Below are positions 48,001-59,700 of a stretch of 64,000 bases of DNA, in pieces; position 1 is the first letter of the stretch, and the number at the start of each line of letters is the position of its first letter. Location: assembly GCF_032118995.1 (NCBI RefSeq), contig NC_092656.1:18106694-18170693 (forward strand), given 5' to 3'. Under the pieces are notes generated by a model, which saw only the letters and a program-made list of their open reading frames with translations, did no database searches and was not told the DNA's origin. The stretch comes from Asterias amurensis. Lineage: Eukaryota > Echinodermata > Asteroidea > Forcipulatida > Asteriidae. The translations under genes were made by a program, and so were the position numbers.

Positions 48001-50611
48001 ACTGATAACAATGATATCAATGATATTACTGATGAACAAAAGTCCCCATTCCCTAAGAATGTTACTTGTGAAACTTGTCAAAAGGGTAACAACGAGTATG
48101 AGATGTTAACATATTGTTAGGCCAATCCACGTATTGAAGTGCATTTTCACCACTACCTTATAAAATCATAAAACATACAGGCCTTATAAAACAAAGTAAG
48201 TTAATACCGATATCCAACAAAAATGTTTTGTTTGACAATTATCTCTAAAACAACCCTTTAATATTTCAGACACTTGCAGCTTTATCCTCCAGTGATTATG
48301 CTCAGCAGATCTGTTCATTGATCAATGCTACCCACGTAACATTCACATCAATAAGTGATTATGACACTTATGATGATTTACCATCATCTAAAAGAGCTGT
48401 TCGTCACCAATACCCCGAAGCCCCGAGTGGGGAACCCGAAACACCGAATGAAGATCCCGAAGCACCGAATGAAGATCCCGAAGCACCGAATGAAGATCCC
48501 GAAGAACCGACTGAGGATCCCGACGCCATGCTTGGGGATACTAGTCACTTGAGCGTCCTGGCAGAAAATGGTGATGCTGTATCTTTGACAACCACAGTAG
48601 GAAAGTAGTGAGTCCACAATGTCAGGTTTTGTGTCCATTTTGGTTCATGTAAACGGGTATTTTGACATTCTGTACTTTTCATTACAAAACGGAACACATA
48701 ATGTCATAAGAAGCAGTATTTACCAAACCTCAGATAATCTCATTTTCATTTACCATGAAATAACCGATACAATATCACAAGTAAAATCTGGCACATTGTG
48801 ATATCAAGTGAGATTTGAAGTAGCATGAATGTGTAAAACACCTTGGCTAAAAATAATTATTTCTCCCACAAGTAAAGTTTCAAAACCTATACTCATTGTG
48901 AAAGTGCATCTTCAGACATGGGGATTCATGGTTTGTACACTTAGAAAGGCCAAACATTAAATTTTGATATTTTCTATCAATGAATTGTAACAAGACGGTA
49001 ACATGATAATAATAATCATTAATAATTCGTCTTCTATTGCAGCTTTGGAGGTAGATTTTTCTCAAACCAGACGGGTTTATTTCTCAACGATCACATGGCC
49101 AACTTTTATTACAATGGCCGTACCCCACCATGGGAAGCTAACAAACTAGAGCCTGGTCGACGCTCAATGTCAACGGTATGCCCCACGGTCATTACAGAGG
49201 AGGATGGGTCGGTGAAGGAAATTGTTGGGACATCTGGTGGATTACGTATTATATCAACAACTGCTTGGGTGAGCAATAACTTTATATCTAACTAGGCTAA
49301 CCTCTGCAGCTGAAATCAGGGCGGTCATGAGAGAGTGTGACGCGTACTAGTTTGGCGTTCCGATGAGAGTTGAATTGATGACACCTTCATATTTAATTAT
49401 ATATAAATAAAAACAAACTTCCAGAGGTCAGTCCTACCAGAACATAAACAAATAGACTGGCATAACAAGATTCGCATTTCACATTTTCTTCTTAAAAACA
49501 GGTCATTTTAAAATCAAACTTCTTTCAAAATATTGTATAAGCCCTAAAAGAAAAACAAGGCCTAAAGGCCACTTCAAGGTGTGGGCTACAATTATATTTT
49601 CCAGAGGCCGTTACCACCTACTCCTAGGGCTGAAACAGGGTTACCCCTTTCACAGTCCATACGAATGTAGGCTTGGGTATCATCAATTCGAAGCCTGGCC
49701 AGTAGAGCAGAAAGCACTACCTCCCCAATTTTATGTAGCTAGTGTCGGGACCGGGATCTGAACCCACACCCTGCTGATCAAACACCAGTGCTTGAATCCG
49801 GTGCTCTTAACCGCTCGGCCATGACACTGCCACAATGCAAAAAGACATTCATAAAGATTTCCTGACTAATACTGATGTCTGAATTGTTACTAGGTAATGT
49901 TCCGCAGTCTTTGGAGTCAACATGAGAATGATCTAGATGTTGTGATTGAAGAGCCGAGATTGTATCCGTATAGCACTAGTCATAAAATATACTACGAGAA
50001 CGACTTCCCACAGGTAAGGTCATATACCAACTATAACCCACTATAACCAACTATATAACCAACTATATAACCCACCATAACCCACTATAACCAACTATAT
50101 AACCCACCATAACCAACTATAACCCACTATAACCAACTATATAACCCACCATAACCAACTATAACCCACTATCACCAACCACAAAAACTGGATAAACACA
50201 CAGTGTTCCTGTATTAAATTGACCCTTCTTTCAGATTGCTGTAGATTGGTGTATAATCGGCTTTCTTTGGCATTGTTTTTGTGTTTACTGAAAAAGACAA
50301 GTAATTCCTTAATTATCCCTGGATTTATGGTTTTTCCCACATAAAGGCTACAAATGAAAATTGCCTGCCTGCATAAATAATCTTTCAGTGAGTGATTGTG
50401 CTTTGAATAATGGTTTGTTGCAGTCCTATTAATTATAGTTTCACTGTTATTTTCTTGTTGTATGCAGGATCTTTTGGACGGGCTGAGGTCTATGGGTCAT
50501 AACATGGTATCTACTACATCATTTAGTGTATCTCAGGCAATCATAAGAGATGATGATTTGATACATGCTCATTCAGATTCACGTAAGAAAGGGGATACGG
50601 CTGGTTATTAG
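45039..50611 (+). CDS. Gamma-glutamyltransferase-like, GGT-b (10 exons seen; first exon not found)
   Basis: Paralogue of GGT-a in opposite orientation. Exons: 45039-45233, 45484-45704, 46156-46348, 46526-46689, 47355-47501, 47854-47990, 48270-48604, 49043-49268, 49894-50013, 50468-50611. Exon phases and most lengths match GGT-a. A signal-anchor follows RKRRF. Retained: GGSAVDAA, the nucleophile Thr codon (48540-48542, GDTSHLSV) and the DTAGY end. Changed relative to human GGT1: Arg107 is Asn (45638-45640, IANEIAP), Asn401 is Gly (TTVGNFG), Glu420 is His and Asp423 is Asn (LNDHMANF, 49092-49103). These residues hold the glutamyl alpha-amino and carboxyl groups, so activity is probably lost or altered. 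A 7-residue repeat (DPEAPNE) lies before the Thr. AATAAA at 50666-50671 may be its poly(A) signal. The start is unresolved: an upstream exon, or Met at 44998. Confidence 0.9.
45801..45970. mobile_element. Palindromic MITE family P, copy 1
   Basis: About 170 bp in a GGT-b intron. It is a near-complete inverted repeat built of GGACTAGTCCTA and AACTTAGGAC motifs with ends GATTTCACAAAG. A second copy lies at 52211-52340. Confidence 0.82.
46850..47152 (-). mobile_element. MITE family A, copy A8 (reversed, one end missing)
   Basis: Matches the family from TTGGTAATTACTCAAAATAA to the TTAA end at 47149-47152. The first about 20 bp of the left end and most of the central hairpin are gone. It lies in a GGT-b intron. 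Confidence 0.8.
48409..48530 (+). repeat. 21-bp coding repeat in GGT-b exon 7
   Basis: Five 21-bp units encode variants of EPETPNE/DPEAPNE. They form an acidic, proline-rich linker of about 40 residues directly N-terminal to the autoprocessing Thr. GGT-a has no counterpart, and the linker accounts for most of the extra length of this exon (335 against 197 bp). Confidence 0.92.
49559..49834 (-). mobile_element. tRNA-derived SINE (family S1), fuller copy
   Basis: On the minus strand from 49834: GGCAGTGTCATGGCCGAGCG, a B box (GGGTTCAGATCCCGG), a body, and a 3' end near GGCCTTTAGGCC. It is the reverse-oriented relative of 3124-3345 and lies in a GGT-b intron. Confidence 0.8.
50025..50180 (+). 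repeat. Minisatellite after a GGT-b donor
   Basis: Alternating ACCAACTATATA, ACCCACCATA and ACCCACTATA blocks fill about 155 bp, starting about 12 bp after the donor of exon 49894-50013. Higher-order period about 40-60 bp. Confidence 0.85.
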
Positions 50612-51326
50612 GCAAATAGTTATTGATCATCTTAACATTACTATCGGTGTATGGGTAAAACCACAATAAATATTACTTGCATCATTAAATTTGTATCAGT
50701 TAAACCATGTATGAACTTATTTCAGAATATTTTCTTGTAATCGAAAGACCAGTCTACAATGTATTTTTATACCAGACTTATCGACTGTTTAAAGCCGTGC
50801 TTGGCGGGTCACTGAATACACTCTGTGATGTTTCCTCTCTTCTGCGATTTAATCCTTGTTTACTCAAGTTCAATGTAAACTTGAATTGTCTATTTCTTGA
50901 ATGTTGTAGTTCAGTTACATTTGTACATTTTTTTTAAAAGTTTGTATTTCGTAACCAGTGCATGTACAATTGTGTTCATTGTCGTTAGGAATGCTTGCTT
51001 TATTATGGTGCTCTAATGTTGTTATAGTTGTCGTACTAATCCCCACGGCACATCGCTCAGGTATGTACAGCAATTTACCGGCTACGCATCGTAATTATCT
51101 CCTTTCTAATGTACAAGGCGGTGGAAATGACCGCCAGTGAGACGAACAATATACATCACTCGTGTTCCCTTGAGCCTAGTCTTTGTTCTAGGCGTTCCAG
51201 TTGTAGTCAACAAAATGTGTTTTGTGACAACACATCTTGAGTATCTTGCAACCAAGACTGTCTCATGTAGGCATCTTGTGCAGCACAGCACTTACTTGGT
51301 TTTATTACTGTGGTATAAACAATGTC

Positions 51327-51710
51327 TTAAAGGCAGTGGACACTATTGGTAATTGTCAAAGACTAGCCTTCACAGTTGGTGTATCTCAACATATCCATAA
51401 AATAACAAACCTGTGAAAATTTGAGCTCAATCGGTCATCGAACTTGCGAGATAATATTGAAAGAAAAAAACCTTGTCACACGAAGTTGTGTGTGTTTAGA
51501 TGGTTGGTTTCGAGACCTCAAGTTCTAAACCTGAGGTCTCGAAATCAAATTCGTGGAAAATTACTTCTTACTCGAAAACTATGGCACTTCAGAGGGAGCC
51601 GTTTCTCACAATGTTTTATACCATCAACCTCTCCCCATTACTCGTCACCAAGAAAGGTTTTATGCTAATAAATGTTTTGAGTAATTACCAATAGTGTCCA
51701 CTGCCTTTAA
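51327..51710 (+). mobile_element. MITE family A, copy A9
   Basis: Full-length and TTAA-bounded, with an unusually well-paired central hairpin (TTTCGAGACCTCAAG facing CTGAGGTCTCGAAA). Confidence 0.85.
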
Positions 51711-52210
51711 GTCCAACCTCAATAACTTGAATCTCAAAAGAGTTTATTTCTTATTAACCGTAACTTGTTTACTACACAGGAACTATAGAAATATTTGTAT
51801 TTACAATAAATACATTAAATCATAAAAGGACGGAGGTTAAAGGTTTCCTTATTGCTTTCATACAGTATGTAGAAGAAAATAATATCTGTAGTAGTTATGA
51901 CTTGTTTTGATGAGTAATCTGTTATAAATTTAAAGGAATCTTCTCAGCAGTTAAAGAAAGTGTTGTTTGTTTTTTTAAGTTACTGGTTATAAACAGACAA
52001 CCTGCCTAACTGGTAACTCTTTGTTTACCATGTATCATTCTTTGAGAGTTTCAACAGAAACAATCTGGGATATCTTATTGCACAAAGTGTCCTGTTTATT
52101 AAATCAAGGGTCATTCTTGAAGAGTGTCAACATAAACAAACCAAGTAGTTCTGGAGGTCAAATAATTTCACTACAACTAGGCACATTTGGTCCTAGTAGT
52201 AACAAGGCCA

Positions 52211-52340
52211 GGGGTCGATTTCACAAAGAGTTAGGACTAGTCCTAACTTGGGACTAGTCCTTGGAGATATGAAAAACACATGGCTAGTCCTAATTTCTCG
52301 AGATAAGACTAGTCCTAACTCTTTGTGAAATCCACTGCAG
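52211..52340. mobile_element. Palindromic MITE family P, copy 2
   Basis: About 130 bp, with ends TCGATTTCACAAAGAGTTAG and CTAACTCTTTGTGAAATC and inner GGACTAGTCC motifs as in copy 1. Confidence 0.82.
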
Positions 52341-52626
52341 GGGTACAAGGACTGACCCACATGTAGACATGGTAGGCCTACAGGCTTTTATTGACGTTTC
52401 AGGCTTATTTAACACCAATTCATCAATGGCCAAAAGAAATCATAAATCAGACTCATATAGGAAGACTACCAAGCCTGTACAAGAAAGGAGACTGTATAAT
52501 AGGTTCCAATGATTCCCTGGAACTGTGACATAGCGAATACAATTAGGGCTAGTTTGGGTTAAGACATGAATTAGTAAACAAATATGTCTGCCTCCAGTTT
52601 AGTCTGGTCCACTTACGGCCTTTTGA

Positions 52627-55600
52627 TCACCTCAATCGTCCTCCACTCAGTTGGGAACCAGATCGGTTGTTTGAACTCCCAGACATTGGCCTACAGAGAA
52701 ATAGACAAGGCAAACTTTAAAACGACTGCAAATTATGTACAATTAGATAAATGAAATTAGCACAAACCAGTTCAAGTTACTAACAAATATAAGTTTCCCT
52801 AATAAGTACTTTTTAATATTCACTGTACCGACTAAGCAGACAAGAAATGATTTGGGACTTACTTGCTTGTTACTCCAGATTTCTTTTTGCCTTGGTAAGA
52901 TTTTGACCTGCAAAAATTTAATTTACAAATTATTATTTACTTCATGGTCCTATTCTTAAAAGTGACCATTGAAATAAGGTTGATTAAAATAAAAAAGAAA
53001 TAAATAAAACATTTTGTAAGTTGATTAATTATTTACTTTTTGTCAGTTTTTCCTTTGAATACACGACCAGTATCCAGCTTATTAACTTCTGATGAGCTAC
53101 TTTTGGGAGTTCTTTTCGCGAAGTTTCCACAATCCTCATTGCTTGGATTCTCTTCACACTCTAATCCAATCCGAAGAGGTGAGTAGATATTAAACCATTG
53201 CTGTTAAAACAGATGAGAAAATTATATCAATAAATATTCAATGAAATGTGAGAAAAGTGATTTGATAAAGAGTTCCATTACGTGTCATTACTTTGATACA
53301 AGTTAAGTTGCTGATTTTTAGCCTAAACCTTTTGTCTTAACTAGCAACTCCAGGTAACTTCACATTGGTCAAACTTTTCCCCAACACCATTACTTTTAAA
53401 GGCAGTGGACACTATTGGTAATTACTCAAAAAAATTATTAGCATAAAACCTTTCTTTGTGACAAGTAATGGGAAAGAGGTTGATGGTATAAAACATTGTG
53501 AGAAACCACTCCCTCTGAAGTGACGTAGTTTTCGAGAAAGAAGTAATTTTCTTCGAATTTGATTTAGAGACCTCAGATTTAGAACTTGAGGTGTCAAAAT
53601 CAACCATCTAAACGCACACAACTTTGTATGACAAGAGTGTTTTTTTCTTTCATTATTATCTGAAAACTTCAATGACCAATCGAGCTCAAATTTTCACAGG
53701 TTTGTTATTTTATGGATATGTTGAGATACACCAACTGTGAAGGCTAGTCTCTGACAATTACCAATAGTGTCTACTGCCTTTAATAATAGCAATAATAATA
53801 ATAATGAAAACTTATAAAGCGCCATCTATCTAAGACTAAACTTATTCCAAGGAACATAAACAAAAACAGAGAGAGAGTAACAAAACAAGAACACAAATTA
53901 CGTAGCTTAGAATGAAATAAGAGTACGTTGAATTACATAATGTGTTGGCAAAAATAAATGGTAAAAAAAACCAGAAAGTCGGAAAGTCTTGATTCCAACA
54001 ACACACACAACAACCACATCACTAGCATCTCTTACCTTTGCTTGTGGTGTGAGTCCAATATCAGTGTAGGCATACTGCCATTGTGGCAGACCAAGATGCA
54101 TTAACATCATACGGAAATACTGACTGAAGGTACTCGCCAAATAGTGCCATCTTAAAGCCCTGTCTAGCAACCAGATCTTTGGATGCTGAGCAGGACTTCC
54201 TAAGAAAAACACAAGACAAAGGAAAATTATTTGTGAGAAAAATATGACAAAGTGAGTTGGAATATAAAAATACAAACAAACTGTCACTGTCAGCACTTAA
54301 CATGTACATGTATCTTACCTGGTTTGGTGTCTGTGTAAACAAGGCAGACCTTAGCTATGCCTTGACAAGAATCTAGCTCAAAGATTCGGCTACGTCTGTC
54401 AAAATGAGGACTGGAAAATTCATCTCCTGAAACACAGTTGACCAAGAACAAAATACTGGTTATTATCTTAAAGGTTGACAATTCCATGCACCCTCTTATC
54501 GCCCAAATTTGAGTTAAAGGAACACGTTGCCTTGGATCGGTTGAGTTGGTCTTTGAAAAGCGTTTTGTGACCGTTTGTTATAAAATGCATATGGTTAGAA
54601 AGATGATGTAAAAGTAGAATACAATGATCTACACAAATATGCCTTGAAATTGCGTGGTTTTCTTTTCACCTCGTCCAATAACACGGTCGGCCATTTATGG
54701 GAGTCAAAAATTTGACTCCCACAAATGGCCGACCAGGATAGTTTGCGACATAAAAAGAAAACCGTGCAATTTTGAGTGATACTTGTGTGGATCATTATAT
54801 TCTACTTTTAAAACATCTTTCTAACCATATATATTTCATAACAAACGGTTTCAAACGCTTTTTAGTGACGAACTCGTCCGATCCGAGGCAACGTGTTCCT
54901 TTAATGTGTTAGTATTGCTCAGGTCCATCTGATTTCACTAAGTAAGCAAAATAGAATCGTGTGAACCTACCTCCCTGTTCTTCATCACTGACATCATCTA
55001 TATCAGCTAAAGATGGCGTGTTGGAACTCGTTGCTTTATTACCAGCTAACTTACTTAGATTATTCACTTGATTAATCTCCATCAATCCAACTTGTTGTAA
55101 CTGATCTGAGATTTGAAAGAAAACAAATACAGACAGTTAGAACTAGCTTAAAGGATTTGGGTACTTTTTCAAAATGTCCATAGATTTACATTAAACTAAC
55201 AGGGTTTGAAGATAATGACGGTGGAAAGCTTCCCTTCAAATCTTACTTACTGAGGTGCTTAAGTTTTTGAGAAAATGTCATGAAAACACGTTTGTAAATG
55301 ATTTTTTTTAAAATCTTCTCATGAGATGAAAATTATTTTCATGACATTGTTTTACTCATTTCCTCAAAACTACAGCACCTCAGCACGTAGTATTTTCAGG
55401 GAAGCTTTCTACTATCATTATCTTCAAACTGTGTAAGTTTAGTGTACATCTGTGGCAATGTGTTTTTTGTCCTACAAAAGTTACATAGACCCTTTAATTC
55501 AATTCATTTAATTTTGAAATCACATGAAATTTGTTATCCATTTTACAGCATAAAACAAACATACAAACATTCAAAAAGATAAGACAATTAATTTACTTAA

Positions 55601-56481
55601 ATAACTCTATAAAATAAATGACAGAAGTAAATAAAAAGTTATCTGATAAAACTAATAAAGTTTAATTAAAACTTGACCATCAGCCTTGTTGGATAGTGGG
55701 TGAAAAAGCGGTAATTTGTAATCCACTTGCGCTTGTGTGATAACTTATAATGGAATAAAACATTCATGTTAAGTATGATTGTACAATTTAAAAACACATT
55801 AAATTTACTTTCCTCGTGACTGTGACCATGGATCTGGAGGAACCTTGTCAATTTGAGTAACTTATCATACTAATTATTTCTTCCATACCATTTTGGTCAC
55901 AATATCACAAACAAAAATCTACCATTCAAAATGTGCACATAGGAATGTTAAATTTACCATCCAATTTAACGCTCCATTTGAGAAGGAGTCCATCTGATGT
56001 GAGATAGAATCTTTTAAGATCATCAGGTAACATACAGGAATTACGCTGTTCCCATGATACCACTTGGTGGCGCTCTGCAGGTTTAGAGTCAACCAACTTC
56101 ACATCACAAATTCCTGCTCTCTTTTCTGAAATAAAGATAATATTTACATTTTCAAAATTATATGCTTCCTTTATTGACATCTTACCTAACATCAAAATGT
56201 TAACCATGATATTCTTGTCTAAATGCAACCGATGATCGTGGAGTTGCTTTGACAATGGATCAGACGAGAAAGATTTCAGAGAGTAATTATGGTTATAAAC
56301 AGTTAAAAAAAAGTTAAACAAAATTAAAAACAAAACCGATGCAAATAATCGGTCCCAAATAATGATTGAAATAGCAACACATTTGAGTTATTATCGATAA
56401 TGGTGCTGACATACCAAGAGACTTTACAACACCAAGTGTCAACTGACTAAAAAGTTCTGTTGTCAGTGGAAACTCATCCAT
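52627..56481 (-). CDS. TPGS2: Tubulin polyglutamylase complex subunit 2 (8 coding exons)
   Basis: Subunit of the complex that adds glutamate chains to tubulin, acting on microtubules of cilia, neurites and centrioles. Exons, 5' to 3': 56481-56415, 56125-55958, 55105-54971, 54426-54319, 54199-54036, 53200-53037, 52907-52863, 52690-52627. Phases join, giving 304 aa; human TPGS2 is 300. Recognised by collinear similarity: KPAERHQVVSWEQRNSC, RFYLTSDGLLLKWSVKLD, FELDSCQGIAKVCLVY, HLGLPQWQYAYTDIGLTPQ and QWFNIYSPL. The C-terminal tail is rich in Lys and Ser, like the human tail. The start is the first ATG, MDEFPLTTELF. It is divergent from the YqaJ gene, 220 bp between start codons. Introns hold MITEs of families A, C and D. 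Confidence 0.95.
53396..53783 (-). mobile_element. MITE family A, copy A10 (reversed)
   Basis: Full-length and TTAA-bounded, in TPGS2 intron 5. A short LINE-like 3' tail follows at about 53784-53890 (AATAATAATAATAA then AAAGCGCCATCTATCTAAG). Confidence 0.83.
54514..54904. mobile_element. MITE family D
   Basis: TTAA-bounded element of about 390 bp in TPGS2 intron 3, with ends AGGAACACGTTGCCTTGG and its near complement. The centre is a strong hairpin (GTCGGCCATTTATGGGAGTC facing GACTCCCACAAATGGCCGAC). From memory this family is common in sea stars. Single copy here. Confidence 0.85.
55148..55497. mobile_element. MITE family C, copy 2
   Basis: TTAA at both ends, with long inverted arms matching 915-1265 but part of the centre different. 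It lies in TPGS2 intron 2. Confidence 0.8.
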
Positions 56482-56701
56482 GTTAATCTGCCTGGTTTGG
56501 GGAAAACCTCTGGGAGGAAACTTTAATTCACACTAACAAAAACAATGTTATGTGCGCCGCCATAGACCTTATTGCAGATAGCGATTTTGAACAACTGCGC
56601 ATGTGCGCGCAAAGGACTGTGGGAACAATTTGGCACTTTGCTCAAAAAAGTAAACAACGTTCGTACAAGATCGATCGGTGTGACGAACAGCTGTTTGCAA
56701 A
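56482..56701. promoter_or_regulatory. Bidirectional promoter of TPGS2 and the YqaJ gene
   Basis: Only 220 bp separate the two start codons. The interval is richer in CpG than its surroundings and has an NRF-1-like CTGCGCATGTGCGC (about 56595-56608) and a GCCGCCAT YY1-like motif. There is no clear TATA box, as is usual for bidirectional housekeeping promoters. Assignment is by position and motif; start sites are not known. Confidence 0.6.
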
Positions 56702-59700
56702 ATGAATGGAGTGACCGAGAAAGAGCTGCTGGAGAAAATAAATAGTTTTAGAATAGACGAGTTAAGGTCATTTTTAGCCAAAGTGAATGTGCCAAGACAC
56801 GGCGTAGTTAAGGAGCAACTACAAAGGCGACTATTTTTCGCGTTGAAATTAGGTTTGCCCGTCTGTCCAACCGTCGACCGGGAGGAAGCAAACAGACAAC
56901 TGACAAGAGCGACAAAGCTGCAGTACGGATCGGTGACGCTCCCGCACCCATTAACCCTCGAGGGATGGGAAACAACCAATGACAACTTCCCATCGGTGAC
57001 TCGGGTTTTTGCTGAGAGTTACTTCGACAAAAGTAAGATATGTTTTTATGTTACAAAACACAGAGAGAAACATGACAATCATGTCTTGATGGTCGAGGAT
57101 TGTGTTACAAAATGTACTATATATAAACCGATGATGATGATGTCGTATGCTACTAGTACTATGTAGATCTCGTTTTGAAGTCCATAATCCAGTTTACGGC
57201 TGGGTCCTCAGCCAGGTGAAGGGCTTTGATGCCACCATCAAGGTGAGAGAGTGGGCAGTATAAACCGATAAAAAGCGATAAAAACCTAATATCAGTCACT
57301 ACCAATCATGCGTCTTGTGTGTTCTACCTCAAGATAAATACGCTAGGGGTGTTATAATATAAGTTATCACACAAGCGCGAGTGGAATACGGAAAAATATA
57401 GCGCTTCTGCGTCCCATATCCAACGAGGCCGCAGGCCGAGTTGGATATGGGACGCAGACGCGCTATATTTTCCGTATTTCCCGAGCGCGCTTGTGATAAC
57501 GTATTTATCTTCAAGCAAACTTGCCGCGTGACATAGAACACACAAGACGCATGGTAGTGATATTAGCCGTGCAATATAGGTTTTTATCACCACTCCATTC
57601 TGCCAATCTGATTGGAGGATTAGCGCGTACTTGAAGATAAAGGTTTTAATCACCACTCCATTCTGCGAATCTTATATAAAGCATCAAACTGTGATGTTCA
57701 ATAAGCTGTATTGTTTGGCCCTAGGTACTGTAATATAGTATGTTTAAATTAGTTTGTCTTTAATTTTAATATTGTACCTCGAGTTTTTGTAGGTTTATAA
57801 TTTGTAAAGAGAGGACGTGGTCACGGTGAGCGAAGCCCTTCTTCAGGTAGGAATTTGATAAAAGAATATCAAAATGTGTGTTTCAAATAAGTAAAGTTAT
57901 TGATTCAATGAAATTACTGGGAAATTTAAAAGATTACTGCATTTGGGCATCCTTGGTTTTACTTGGAATTTTTTAAATCAATTTTTATTACACTTTATTA
58001 TTTTGGGGGCAACTACACGTAGATCCCAATTAATACATTTTTTGTTATTATAGACTTATACAGTATATCTGCTTTTATATTCTTCATATTCTTCACAAAT
58101 AATATATTTTGTAAATCTTTTAAACCTGATTCTAAATTTGTATCTATTGATACGTCTCATTTTGCAGTTTAAGTGGGTGATGGGTGCCATGCCACCATTT
58201 TGTTGAAAGTCATCAGAGAAGAAGTACTGTGAGCACTTAAAATAATGAGATTCTCTGCAAAATCTGCATCTTCAAAATCTGCATCTTCAAAATCTGGATT
58301 AAAATTAACAAGTAAGTAGACTGGCACTGTGGTCAGGTGGTTCAGGGCCCACTAATAATGGGTTCAGTACTGCCAGAGGCAACTTGTATGTAAGCTGTCT
58401 CATGACTTCACAAAGCCAACATTACAACAATAGATCTTTATCTAGCTGCAGCCAACTTTATCAGACATGTCATGCATGTCAGAGTCCTTGTTCACACAAA
58501 GACTCTGACAGATTAAACTTCAAGTTACAATGAGGGGTCAGACTATTCTGCAGCACTCATTTTGGTTGGAATGGAATCTAAAGATGACTGCACCATGATA
58601 AAAGTCTATCAAATTGCAACTGATGTACAATGTAGGCCCATCTGTGACAAATTCTAGTTTGTGAATGCTTTACCATGCATTGCTGTAAACTTAACTCCAA
58701 TTGTTCAATTGGTCACGTCTAACAGCATCTGTAATTATTTGACCCATTTTTTGGTGAGAGTTTAAAGGTTTCATTGATCACTATGGGTACACATAATTTA
58801 ACTCCAGCTGTAAATAAATCCAAACCTGTGACACAATTTTTTTTTTTTTTTACAAAATTATTTATTTACAGTTTCCTTTCTTCAAAAAATACTCTTTTTT
58901 ACAAATATTTAAATTGGTAATAAAAAGACATTCAAAACTAATTCAGAGGTAAAATTCCAAATGTATTTAATGGAAAAATATACTGAAAGTTTGCACATAA
59001 CTCACTTTATCTTCAAGCAGGCTTGAATCCTTGATTCTGATGGATCAATCTTTAGCAACAAGGAGTTAGCTTTAAACGTACATTTCAAGGCTACATCACA
59101 CCCTTCGTATTGTGTGTTTTTACTCCATGTATTACACTTCTACAGATGGATTGCAATAAACGTCATTGACTACATCTTTGATATAATATCAAGGGGGAAA
59201 AGTGCACATTTGTATGCGCTGCGCATCAAAGATCCCGGTTGATGATGATGACACCCATTGCAATCCATCTACATGTATTAAATGCTGAATCATCACATAC
59301 ATGCTTGAAGTTTGCTTGAAGATAAAATTGTTATCACCCGCCGCACTTATGGAAATCAGAAAAATATAGTCCATCTGCGTCCCCCACCAAACTAAGCCTT
59401 TGGCACCATTAAATAATATGGTTTGCAGAAGTGCTAAATTTGTCTGTATTTAACTTGTGTAATATCTTTTAACGTGCTGAACCTTTAAAACACCAAAAAC
59501 ATACACATTGTCCTGTACGATTAAATCACAGCCTGGTTAGCTCAGCTGGTAGAGCATGGGATTGTTAGTCCTTGGTCGTGGGTTCGAGTCCCACACCAGG
59601 CATCTTGTACAGAACATCATTCATTCAATTTTATAACATGTCCAGTTGCATTTGATCTCCAAAGGTCGTGATACCTTATTTCCTTTTTATAAGTGTGCAA

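Larger units (their letters stand above)
50612..52626. other. Intergenic region between GGT-b and TPGS2
   Basis: The genes converge here. It contains the likely GGT-b signal (50666), MITE A9 (51327-51710), MITE P copy 2 (52211-52340) and a minus-strand AATAAA at 52387-52392 that would end TPGS2 with a 3' UTR of about 240 nt. No other gene seen. Confidence 0.55.

Noticed and set aside
57160-57293. Possible extra exon of the YqaJ gene (frame SRFEVHNPVYGWVLSQ)
   Set aside because: It has AG and GT signals, but its open frame does not match the phase left by exon 1. Joining exon 1 straight to 60606 gives a continuous, family-like protein.
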